A DNA stretch of 64,000 bases from Gordius sp. MW1 (Eukaryota; Nematomorpha; Gordioida; Gordea; Gordiidae). Numbering within the stretch: the first letter of the stretch is position 1; each line of letters begins with the position of its first letter. The notes beneath the pieces were generated by a model. That model had not been told where the DNA came from. It was given only the letters and a program-made list of their open reading frames with translations, and ran no database searches. Below are positions 12,274-23,340 of the stretch, piece by piece. The position numbers and the translations under genes were made by a program. Location of the stretch: assembly GCA_964036665.1 (NCBI GenBank), contig OZ038533.1, positions 3,520,001 to 3,584,000 of the forward strand, read 5' to 3'.

Positions 12274-12279
12274 TTTATT
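12274..12279 (-). terminator. Polyadenylation signal of MXD
   Basis: AATAAA on the minus strand, about 165 nt after the MXD stop codon. It is the first strong hexamer I found downstream; use is inferred from position. Confidence 0.5.
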
Positions 12280-12442
12280 TGCATTACATCTTGGCCACGG
12301 GGTTGCGTTGCAATGAATCATGGTGATTTCTATATCAAGGAGTGACTACACTAACTCTGGAAAAGAAGATATATCGAAGTGCATAGACAAAATCATAGAT
12401 AGATAGTGGATGAATTTAGATGCAACAAGTTGTGGTGAACAT

Positions 12443-15400
12443 TCAAGCTGCCAAATAATTGGGAGGTGCTTCAGCCATGACTTGTGGTGGATAGTAGCCG
12501 GAATCACCGTTTGAAGAGGAGGAGGAAGATGAACTACTGGAACACATATCTTCGCTTTCGGAGGAATGATCGTAATCTTCTACGGATATTTAAAAATCAT
12601 ATTAAATTAATGATAAAAACACTAATCGTCCCGTTAGTCCCTAATTGCATGAATTTTTGCGCTAGAGCGTCTTAACATCTCTTCAGACAACGACAACTAT
12701 CGAGAATATAAATAATTGCAAGGGATATGTTATAAGCCACGGGCGTAGCCAAGCAGGGGAGGGAGCAGGGAGGGGCAGCTGCCCTCCTCTAAATTCAAAA
12801 ATTTGTAAAAAAATTTCAAAAATATGTCTATAATTTCAAAAAATGATCATTTCGCCCTCTCCTTAAAACATTATTACTACCCCCCTCTAACCCAAATGCT
12901 GGCTACGCCCATGTCATAGACAATTGGCCCATTGCTAGACATTCTAGCAGTTTATGAATAAAAGCCTGAACAATAATAAAAATGCTATCTAAGCCAAACC
13001 ATTAAAAATGGTCTACAAAAGAACCTATTCAGACCACATAAATGGGTTATCAAATCGAGCTCACTATGTTAATGAAACTGCTTTATGATCTTATAAAATT
13101 GCTACCGAGAGTTTTTAGTTGACGAGTGAATGGCAAATTTAATTGTTTTACCCAAATCAAAACTCAAAAATCACTTTAATCATATTCTATTTTAATGAAC
13201 TCGATGGTTAAATGAATTCAAAAAATGATGAATGCATTCATGGTCAAACGAAGGTGCTATGACATTAAAACAAATATGCATCTGACAAGCAACAACCTCA
13301 AATTTTGATTTAAGTATAAATCCTAGACGCACTTTAGTTTGCAGACACAATTATAATAGGTCATATAAGTCGGTAACCAAGAAATCGGCCCAGCAAATAA
13401 TGGCAAATACAATTTTCCAAAAAAGCGCACTATCAAGGATAAAAGTCTTACCGCAATTATTTTCCGACACGAATCCAGAACTAGTCCCACTGCAGCCGGG
13501 AGAACAAACTTCTTTACCAGTTTCCTTGATACCGGCCCCGCCATTAAATCCATTATTAAGGCTCCCGTTGAGGGATGAAAGGCTGCTAGATTCACTTTCG
13601 CTTCGAGATTTCGGGGTCCGACGAGCCAGTAAACTGACCATGGGTCGGGCAGCGTTAACGCCGCACGCTCGAGGCGAGGTCGTTTGGAGTAGCGTTAAAG
13701 CGCTGAGCGCCAAAGCGGCCGGCAATCTATCGGGATCGTTAGACGGTCCCGATATTGTCGCGGCGCTGACGCTCGACGCCCCTACTGCAGCGGCATTGAG
13801 GCTTGACGATCCCGAAGTTTTTTCCACTATGAGCGTTGCGAGGGATTGGCGGAGCGCTCTCTGTTCCCTGAATAGCTTCTCTTTACGCGCCATCTGAGCT
13901 TTGGCGTTTTCTTCCAAATTCTGTATTTAATTAAATTCATTCATACTATACTGTAAAAGCAGTTTTATAATTAGAAAACGAATTAATCCTTTTGCGTAGT
14001 TTGATGCCATATGGCATTATTAAACTATAATTGAGCCAACTCAAATTCATAATTGCGTTGAAATAATATTGACACTCCTATTCAGCTGTTTTAAGTGGGT
14101 GATAGAGTACTCAATTCTAATATTTTTTGGGATTCACTACAATGACATCTGAAATAGGATAAACTGTTAGTGCGCAAAATAATATTTTAGGCACGTTTAT
14201 CGGAGCTTCGGCATACCAAATATCAATAAAATCAGAAAAGTGTAAAATCAATTATGGACGCAAAATAAGTCTTTACATTTTTTACTCATCTGCCCACGGG
14301 TTTATGTTAAGACCGAAAAAATCTAATAACTAGGGCTTACTAATATGATCGCGAGGGAAGCTTTAAAAAGCGAGGAAGGAGTTATTTTGAGATACCTAAA
14401 CTCCTTAAAACAGATTAAAACCCATAAATTGCATATTAATTAAAAGTAAGACATCAAATGGTGTGGGGGTGGGGGTACTAGTATAAAAAAAGTGGTAAGA
14501 ATAAAAATATGTTTTAGCTGCTTTAATTAGGAGATTGCCCTACTAAAAATAGGGGATTTGAGGGCGCTCACCTTAATATGCATTTTGGCTTTGTTGAGTA
14601 AACCCAGCGTGGTATGCCTGTAGGTGTTGGCATCTAACGGGACCAATTCTTTTAATCCATTCAAGCAGTTTCTGAGGTAGGCGCGCCTGTCATAATACGT
14701 AACATAAAAATTATATTAAAACAAATTTATAAAAAGATTAGTGAATAATAGCCCACCCACAAGGATTGATTTAGCTAGGTATTCAATATAAATATAAGGG
14801 CTAGTCGGATAATAGTTTGTTGTATCTTTACTCATAAACACAAATGACAGAACAAAAAATTTCTCTACAATTCTAAATTATTGTAATTGGGAAGAGAAAT
14901 AGACTGGGTTTATAAATTAATTGACTAATCATCGCAAAAATGAGTTTTACCTGCACTTTTCCAATTCGTTGTGCGACGATCTAAATGAAACAAAAAAAAA
15001 TATATTATAATCTAAAATTCAGAATAATATCAAACGTTCTAATAAAATTTTAATTATTTAGTTTAAAATAAGCTCCATTTGCGGTTAAAAACAGTTGAGA
15101 ATTCGAAATTTCCCATAATACAAGCGGCCAAGTTAGACTTTAATATAGTCATTGTGATGATGTCTATTATAAGTCAGAGTTCACAGTTTCCAGGCAATAA
15201 AAACTGGATTTTGTAGTAAAAAACAGGTGAGAATAGCCCTTGAAATTGGCCATCTGGTGCGACGCTTATCATGGCTTATTATTTATCACTAAGGTCATCT
15301 ATCTCACTTGTGCTCTCGTAATAAGGCGCGTAGTACGTATTTTGTAAACATGGGGGCGCAGTCAGAAAGTGGGAACTATTTTATAAATCAAAGTTGAAAA

Positions 15401-18400
15401 ACATGGTGCCCGATCAACTCGCCGAAAACAATCTCGCCGAATTCACCCTGGAACATTTTGTGGTTTGTTGAATAAATTTTGATGGGGGAAATTTTTGAAC
15501 TAGGGGACATTTATTAACAGGGGGACATTAAATTCGCCGAGATGGTTTTCGGCAAGTTGACGGGCCACCGATAAACATCATTTTGCCCTCATTCCCGCCC
15601 CCACTTTAAATTCTGGCCGCGTGTTTTTATCAGAGTATAAATTTTGAATAACAAATTATTATCACCATGGGTCAATGATTTTTCAAACAAGAATAAGGAG
15701 AATTAACAAATAAATATTTGAATTCATTACATTATATATATGCATTGTTAGGTGATTAATTGCTATGCGCTCGGTTTCCATTTTTTGTAAAAATCGTAGG
15801 GTTGAGTGACACCAAAAATTTTAAAATTATTATTAGTGAAAGCAAAATGCAATCTTCCACGAGTCCATTTTTAAGGGGAAGGGGGGAGGGGAAAAAAATT
15901 GGGTAGCTAATGCACGTTAAATTCGATTTAAAAAATGGCGGTAGTTTGTAAAAATAAAACTCAAACTTAATCATAATACATAGAATCTTTTTCTTATAAA
16001 ACGCTAATTCACACACATGGGGAAAGTTGTTAGGTTTATGGAGAAAGGGAATACGATAAGCACCGTAAATAAATTGGTGTAAACGAGCCTCAAAAAGCAA
16101 TTAAGGTTAAATAAAATACGTGCATGCGTGATATAATTCCCATCCATTAAATCCCTCCCCCCCCCCCTCAATCGCAGGCACATGGATTTATATGGGCGGC
16201 AAGGGTCATGAAGAGGGCTCAGTTTAAACAACGTTCTGCCCCATAAAATTCTGGAGGAGCCGTCTAAAACCCATCCTCAACGGAATTATAAAAAAAGAAA
16301 CTTTACATTGTTAATAACAGCGATCCGACACTAAAATATTCTTCCATTTGTAGAATTTATTTCCAATAATGGTAATTTTGTGAGAGGAATTACCATTATT
16401 GGAAATAAATTATACAAATTTCAAATGAATGGTATTACATAATTATATTATTCTTCCATTCCATTTATTGCATTAAGAATTTCGTAAATATGGTGTATAA
16501 ACTAACTCATTGGTCATGTCAACCCTTCGTTAGTTTTCCGGAAGACTAATTATAATGTATCATAGAAATCAAATCACTGGATGCAGAGATCTAAAACCAT
16601 CAATAGCTCAACATAAAAAGGACCCGTACAAAGTTTGGTGCATTTTCATGGGCGTAGCTGGGGGGGGGGGGGCAGGGAGGGGCGGCTCCCTCTCTAAATC
16701 CATTTTTTTTTAAATTATTAAAATTATGGCTAAATTTTGAAAAAATGATTATATTGCCCCTCTCTAAATTAATATTGCGCCTAAGCTGAGAGGTCTACTA
16801 AAAAACACCAAAATGCTCTGTTTATGTTTAGTCGATTAAAGGTCCGCCAAACAAAATCCAGCCATTTTTACAACTCTATTTTAAACCAAATTTTACGATA
16901 TGAGGCATTTATCGAGAGTGAGGGTTCATATTTACACGCTACTTTTATTTAAGATAAAACTTTTGATATTTTTAGGCATATTTTAATCTCCCCTTTTTAA
17001 TTAATGGAACTCCACATGACCAACGGATTGGTAAGCTTTTTATTTTGCGGAAGATGTGTCATTCATTTGTCACTTATTGGATCATGCCATACAGCGTGCC
17101 AAATTTTACGAGGGAGTTGTAGGCAAAAATACCAGACAAAACTAGTATATTGTGAGAAATTAATGACATTGGCAGAGGGGAATTCAGGTTACTCATAGAT
17201 AAGAACTAGCAAAACACGTGCTCCAGGGAAACTTTTATATGGCAGGCCTAAGCGTGGTGCCAAGAAATAGAAGGCAGAGACCATAGCTAAAAGATGTGAG
17301 ATTAAAATTCAAACAATGTTACTTTTGCATTTTATGCGAAATTAGAATTTAGGACTTGTCTTAATATCGGATTTTGCTGCGCAGCAGTCGTACGGGTTTA
17401 ACATAGCCGTGTCTTAGCTCAAATTCACAGCAGATTTACATTTCAGACGCATAACATAACAGCGATTTTGTAAGATGCAAAATTTTTCATACGCTTAAAT
17501 GTTGCATGTTAAATTTTAGGTATCAACAAAGTTTAGATATAATCTCAAGAGTTGAAATAAACAAAAAAACGTTTTTAACTATTAAAAAACATAATATTAA
17601 AAATTAGCCGATTTTGACCGATGAAATTGAATCGGATATTTAGACGAAGACAAATTCGCGCGATTTCCATCTATTAAATCCGACATTGAGAAAATCCCTT
17701 ACATTGATTGAATTCTTTTTTTTTCGCACCATAACCACATAAAAAATTTTAAGGTCATCATATGACGTCAAGCGGCGTGCGCCACGTGATAAACAACACG
17801 CGTGACAATACTACGAAAATATAAAGCCTGCCTGCCTGACTGCGTAAGATGCATAATACACACCTACTACTACTACCAATTTTTTATTAGCATCATACGA
17901 GGCTGCCACCATTACATACACGTATTGCCATCGTGATGCTCTAAGCCAAGGCCGAGTTAGGTAAAAGTCAACTTCTCGACTACGTATGTAACTAAGAAAA
18001 ATTTATTAAGATTATTGCTAAAATTTCAAAAAATGATCATTTTGCCCCTCCCTAAATCATTAATGCCCCCCTCCCTCTAATTCCAACGCTGGCTACGCCC
18101 ATGTGTCTTTTAACAAAATAGGGGAAGAATCTAAAACGGTCTTAATATAATTGGTGTCCCCAAAACATGTAATTATCCTTGCAGCAGGATTCTAAAATGT
18201 CGCATAAAATCCACCCCTTTCCATGACGTTAATCCTCTTCCCTTTTCTCTAGGGCAAGATGTGGTGGAAAAATGGAAAATCGATTTTTCACGCGTTTTAT
18301 GCATGCACGAAATGAACTGATAAGATCAAAATGCGTTACAAAATTTTTTTGAAATAGAGGTCTTAAGGGTATCGTTAATGATAAAATGGGAAACATCGCA

Positions 18401-21400
18401 GCATTAATAATGCTCTCCTTAAAACAAAACCATCAATCAACCCTCTTTAAATTACGTTAACGACAAAAAAAAAGCATTTCAAAACAACAACCGAGAAAAA
18501 GCCTCGATGCGTGTGTGTGTATGTTTGTAAAAAAGTCGATAAAAATTGGTCAAAATTCAAGGTTAAAAGCGCGGCGCTAAAGGTTTTCCCGACTTAAATC
18601 CAGGCTCCCCCATTGCAAAAACCTTGACCCAATTTAGCCTTAGGCGCGCGCCGCCCGCGTTTTTTTTGCTGGGAAGGAGGGAGGGAAATAAGGCAGGCCG
18701 GGGGGATTAGGGTAAATTAAAAATTCAAAGCTTTAAATAGGAAAAACTTACAAATTATTTAAACTACCCCAAATAACTTTATTATATTGTTGAGGATGTT
18801 TGTCTAAACTTTAGGATGTGCACTAGAACCCTAAAATACTTGAAGTACATTTCAACTACACAACGAAGATCGAATGCGACCGCTGTTTTAAAATGTCAAA
18901 TATTTCAAGCCTTTTTTATAGCAAAATTTATGTAAATAATCCATTTATCTTTTCACATGGGCGTAGCCAGCATTGGGATTAGAGGGGGGGGGCAATCATG
19001 ATTTAGAGATAGGCAAAATGATTTTTTCCTATAAAATTTAGCCAATATTCTAGTAAATTTCAACAAATTTATGGATATAGAGGGGGGGGCAGCCGCCCCT
19101 CCCTGTCCCCCTTGGTTAGGCCCATGTATTTTAAAATAAGCCGCCTACTCTCGTTGACAAACGTATGATTCGGGCTTATCATCTTTAGAGGAAAAAATCT
19201 TTAGGAGGCGTTAACAAATTAATGAATAAACATATCACGCGCATGCTGGGTAAAAGTGGTATTTTTTTCAATTAATTAGGTTAACACGACAATGCTACCA
19301 ACTAAACTACCATAGCGTAGTATCACAAACGGGCAAGCGAAAACTAAGGGGGGGGGGGGGAGAAGGGGAACTATTCACAATGACGTTCGCATTGACAAAA
19401 GCGCGGCATTAATAAACGCAACGGGAGAGCTAGGAGTGAAGACTGCTGGCGACAAAAAGACTGTGCCACAATCACAAATTAAATCATCGTCCGTAAGAAC
19501 GTAAGAAACTTGTTGAAAACAGCAAAAAGTATAAGTTAGGATTCTGGAAAACAGAGTATTCTTCCCCTCTCCCCACCCCCCTGGCTGCTTAATACATCAC
19601 TCCGAGCTCGTGCTTATTATTTCGAGTGACGACTTATTTTATTAGTGAGTAAAGAGCGCTTTTTAATCCTCTCCTCCATGTCTTCCTTTGAGGAAGGGGG
19701 CTCTAAAATTGTTAAATCTCTTTGGGGATGAGCCCTTGGATTGAATCCTTTACTCTCTAGCCTAAGGGTGCACCATATATAGGTAAGTCGGTGCGCAGTG
19801 CATGAATAAATCTAGGTTAATTACCCACTACACTACCCAGCATTCAACCCAAGTCTTCTCAAAGGTAGCGTATTATTGTTGTAGTATTATTATTGTTACA
19901 TAACAACTTGAATGCCTCGATGCATATAAAAGGATGGAAAAACATATTTAAAAATGAGTTATAGTCAACCGGACATCAAGTAAAATCCGTCATTATAATG
20001 ATGTGAGTGCTGCTAGGCAAAGAGCTTATTAACGCGTAATTACACCTGCTTCCCCTCCCCCCCCCCCCCCCCCCTTCGAAAGATAAACGGGTTAAGGTAG
20101 AATAGAAGAGGGAAGGGGGTAAATGATCCCCATGTTACCCCCCTGCATTATGATTACTAGTTTAAACAACACAAAGAGCGCGCGCGCAAACGTATACAAT
20201 AGGTCGTTGAATTCGCATCGAACGTGCACAATGAACAAAAAGATACAGTGCTGAGGCTGGAAGAGACGATAAAGAAGGACTGTTTAAAGACGCACTCGAG
20301 AGGGTGTGTCGAAAACTTCAAGTGATTTAAAAAATAAACTATGGTCGCAATAAATTTAAAAATGTTTTAATTACTATCGCTAAACTTTATAATTAAACAG
20401 CGCGAGGGAATTTTTGTCCAGAAATTAGTCCCAAATTCTGAAATTTCTGGGCGAACTTAAATAAAAATTTTAGTTCAAATTTGTCCCTCCTTAAGAAACC
20501 AGGCGTGGGTTCAAACAGCACTTCAAAGATAATTTCGTTTTACTTTTTTTTTAAATCAAATATTTGTAAATGCGAAAAAAGCATGGAAGGATGCTGGAAA
20601 GCCATTATATCCCCATTTCGGATGGACCCTGCAAGGCTTTGGGTAGGGTTAGTTGCTCTAGCAGATGTCTTTTAATGTTTATCAGTACCTGATTTTAATT
20701 GTAAGTCTCTAATTTCAAACAGATTGAGGTACTATTTTCAAAACAATTGCAATTCATATGGGGTTTATGTCGGTCACTTGACTGTGCTTTGCAGACTTGT
20801 TTTAAATCAACGTCGCAATCTAAAATCGTCTTTTACAAATTCTTATTTTTGTTACCAAAGCAAACAACACACCACAATTAAGTAAACGTTTTGAGGACAT
20901 TTTACCAAAAAAAAATTAGTGTTATTAAAGTTCAACCTAAACTACCAACCAAGTACCAACCAACACTCTTCGATAAAAGTGTATTTTTACGAAATGACAA
21001 AATAGTTAGGCTGGACAGGGTGCGAGTCGTTGAATCGCGATTTTTAACCGTAACGAAACGAAGCGGTGTCATGCTTTACGACAGCCAAGATTCAAGGTTG
21101 AATCAAGAGCGCTCGCGCCTATAGATTGATTTTTTTTCTGGTGCAAAGAAAAGAACGGGATAAGAGGAGGGGAGGCGCCTCCTATTATAGATTAATAAAT
21201 AGGGTAGTAAGAAGTAAGTATGAATAGATATTAGATAGGTCGTCGATTTATTTTTAGATAAGGAGGGGGGAAGAAGAAGGGTGAGTAAGATTACTACTGT
21301 GTTTAACCTCAGGACGCGAGACGTGCTCAGTCTCCATGGGCGTAGCTAGGGGGTAGCAGGGAAGGGCGGGTTCCCCCTCTAAATTAAAAAATCCCTTAAA

Positions 21401-23051
21401 ATTGCAAAAAATCTCATTTTGCCCGTCCCTAAATCATTATAGCCCCCTTCCCTTAATTTCCAAACCTGGCTACTCCCATGTCTGTGTTTATATTAAGAAT
21501 TTGGCTTGCGCTAAAGTAGAGCGCATCTTTTTAAAGTTTTGAATGTTTATTATAAACAATTTCTAACATGTGCGTAGCCAAGGGGAGGGGGGCGGCTACC
21601 CTTAAATCTAAAAATTTGTTAAAATTATGGCTAAAATTTCAAAAAATGATCATATCGCTCTTCCCAAAATCTTTATTGTCCCCCTCTAATTCCAATTCTA
21701 GCTACGCCCATGAGAATTCGGCTAGAAGAGCGCTAAAGTAGCGCGCATTAAGCGTTTTAAAAGTTCTGAATATTTAAGTAAAAAATCTGATATAACTAAG
21801 TTGGAATTTATTAAAAAATCACATTGATCTTGATTGAAAACATGTACATTTATAAAGGCAAATTATCCTAGCAATTTCTTCCACGTGTTTATTCAGTTAT
21901 GGCCAAGCAGTGGTAATTTTTTAATGTACAATGACACTCGAGCTATTAAAACTTTAACAATAAATATATATGAAATAAAAAGGCCATTAGCATAAACAAG
22001 AAGGAAACGGTTCAAAACAAAAAATTTCCATGGTTTATTTTGAAAGTTTCAAAAGCATTTTTGATAACCGCTTTCACTTTTTAACAAAAATCATATGTAT
22101 TATTATGGTTTTGAAAAAAAAAAGATTTAAATACGAGTTTTTGTATATATCGTTTTTAGGGGGTGGTAATAGGATAATAATAATAGTATTCAACTCTATT
22201 CAGTCAGTGCCAAAGTTAAGTATTCTCTATATATATATGAAATTTATGCGAAGGGGGAAAACAAAACGCGAGGTTATCTAGCTTAGCTTGCGGCTCTCTT
22301 CTTACAATACAATATATAGCTGCCGATGCTTTTCGAGGAAAAACGTGCGTTTTATTTCAAACGTACACAAGGCAAAAAGCATCTGTGATATATAGAGGGT
22401 GAGGGCAAGTTTGATATGTTGAATGAATGAATTTCAAGTTCATAAAATACTTGCACCTTGTAATTGAAGAGAAATTCAAATGTTATAATTGCAACACCAC
22501 CCCAAGCTGGACACTGTAATTAATTATGGAGGTAATTAAAAGTTGCCCCTTTGTGATAATTTGTGATAGAATTGGAGACTTGCATACATCACATCCACAT
22601 GGTAGGTGGAGATAATTTAAGCAAAAATTTTGTGTAATGTAAATACTAATTATTGCAGTAATTAAAAAAGACCTAGTTCATGCTGATATTAACTATTTTC
22701 AAGGATTTGATTAGGGGTGAGAAAAATAAATAATTCAAATTAAGTTTTACAAACTCTACAGCATTGTAATAAATTTTGTTTAAATATTAATATACAAGTG
22801 GAGTTAAGCATGTTAATGTATCCAAAATAATTTTACCTTTTTCCAGTGAACTTCTTGGTGCCTTTCTTAAGGGAGAAATGGTTGTCATGAATCAGTAGTG
22901 ATGCATATCCATGTTCAGCTTCTATAAACAATAATAAAAATTACTTTAAATAATTCATAAAAATAATGAATATTTTAACAATGCATGTGTCATTACCCTT
23001 TTCTCGTTTCTCCAAATATTCAGCAGCTTCTAATAGTAAATCTAAACTCAT
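12443..23051 (-). CDS. MXD: MXD/MAD-family bHLH-leucine-zipper transcriptional repressor, complete
   Basis: MXD (MAD) proteins pair with MAX, bind CACGTG E-boxes and recruit SIN3-HDAC to repress MYC targets in the nucleus. Exons are 23051-22997, 22921-22837, 14980-14951, 14686-14572, 13920-13452 and 12579-12443, in phase throughout, giving 296 aa. Residues 2-16 ([15 protein letters not shown]) are the SIN3-interaction helix, followed by [10 protein letters not shown]. The basic region [11 protein letters not shown] is encoded mainly by a 30-nt exon. Helix-loop-helix residues follow ([14 protein letters not shown], then [16 protein letters not shown]), and the zipper runs from about residue 96 with [11 protein letters not shown]. 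After it comes a Ser/Ala-rich, GC-rich linker, then an acidic, poly-Ser tail that stops at 12443. An AATAAA signal lies at 12279-12274. The basic region has Cys where vertebrate MADs have Asn (EKCRR versus EKNRR). I cannot say which vertebrate paralogue it matches best. Confidence 0.93.
12738..12913. mobile_element. MITE, CATGGGCGTAGCC family
   Basis: It lies in the last MXD intron. Inverted ends are CACGGGCGTAGCCAAG and its complement GGCTACGCCCATG. The interior shows the family pattern: G-rich block, AAATTTGTAAAAA, ATGATCATTTCGCCC and a CCCCCTCTAA block. Confidence 0.8.
14951..14980 (-). other. MXD: 30-nt MXD microexon encoding the DNA-contacting basic region
   Basis: The exon lies between a TTTAG acceptor and a GTAAAA donor. 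It encodes SSHNELEKC plus two bases of the following Arg codon. Phase fits both neighbours. Skipping it would keep the frame but remove the basic region. Confidence 0.88.
15402..15574. mobile_element. Short inverted-repeat element
   Basis: Left arm: GGTGCCCGATCAACTCGCCG, AAAACAATCTCGCCGAATT. The right arm is the diverged reverse complement at about 15535-15574. About 80 bp separates the arms and there is no ORF. It is MITE-like, in an MXD intron, without a clear target duplication. Confidence 0.6.
16346..16419. repeat. Long near-perfect hairpin
   Basis: The stem of about 32 bp contains TTTATTTCCAATAATGGTAA and its complement around a 10-base loop TTGTGAGAGG. Transcribed in either direction it would fold strongly. 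It lies in the 7.9-kb MXD intron. Confidence 0.85.
16647..16790. mobile_element. Decayed MITE, CATGGGCGTAGC family
   Basis: The left end CATGGGCGTAGCTGG is followed by a G12 run and the family interior. The right end has drifted to AAGCTGAGAGG. Confidence 0.6.
16812..16880. mobile_element. Fragment of TAGTGTTGTAAAAAC-family MITE
   Basis: It matches the right third of the 3520-3722 element: TTTATGTTTAGTCGA, CAAACAAAATCCAGCC and TTTTTACAACTCTA. The left part is absent. Confidence 0.6.
17763..17826. promoter_or_regulatory. CRE, E-box and TATA-like cluster in MXD intron
   Basis: The palindromic CRE TGACGTCA (17763-17770) and palindromic E-box CACGTG (17783-17788) are followed 32 bp later by TATAAAG (17820-17826, plus strand). 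Two further CACGTG sites occur in the same intron at 17215-17220 and 21882-21887. MXD-MAX binds CACGTG, so autoregulation or an internal promoter is possible. Motif presence only. Confidence 0.35.
18000..18103. mobile_element. Left-truncated MITE, CATGGGCGTAGCC family
   Basis: Only the right part is present, from AAAATTTCAAAAAATGATCA to CTGGCTACGCCCATG. No left terminus is found. Confidence 0.7.
18956..19126. mobile_element. MITE, CATGGGCGTAGCC family
   Basis: The left end CATGGGCGTAGCCAGCATTG is intact; the right end is drifted (GGTTAGGCCCATG). Flanking 8-mers TCTTTTCA and TATTTTAA agree at 6 of 8 positions. It is inverted relative to the 12738 copy. Confidence 0.75.
21335..21480. mobile_element. 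MITE, CATGGGCGTAGCC family
   Basis: Ends are CATGGGCGTAGCTAGG and CTGGCTACTCCCATG. The interior carries the family CCTCTAAATTA and TCATTTTGCCCGTCC blocks. Confidence 0.75.
21567..21712. mobile_element. MITE, CATGGGCGTAGCC family
   Basis: Ends are CATGTGCGTAGCCAAGG and TAGCTACGCCCATG. It lies about 90 bp from the preceding copy in the same orientation. Confidence 0.75.
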
Positions 23052-23340
23052 TTTGAGGATATGGTCTTAAAGCTTAGGCTAGTAAGGGTTTAAAAGGAAT
23101 TTGATGATATTATCATTCAGGTGATAATTGGATATAAAATTTGTTATCACGTAAGTTTTGAAGGATGATTATGATGAAATGCTTTTCGAATGAGATAATA
23201 ATGTGTTGTTGTGCTTTTTTAAAAACGAGATGAGGTGATAAAAATTTGGCCAGCAATTTTTTAATTAAAACTTATTTTGATAAGGGGTGTGCCTTAAAAA
23301 GAGGCCACTACAGCGAGGTAAGTTATCTTTTATAGCATCA
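23052..23340. promoter_or_regulatory. MXD upstream region
   Basis: Sequence immediately 5' of the MXD start codon on the minus strand. No TATA box or CACGTG site is evident. It is assigned as 5' UTR or promoter by position alone. Confidence 0.3.

Noticed and set aside
13400-13897. 165-codon plus-strand open frame
   Set aside because: It is antisense to the large GC-rich MXD exon 13452-13920, whose frame is supported by splice sites, phase and zipper homology.
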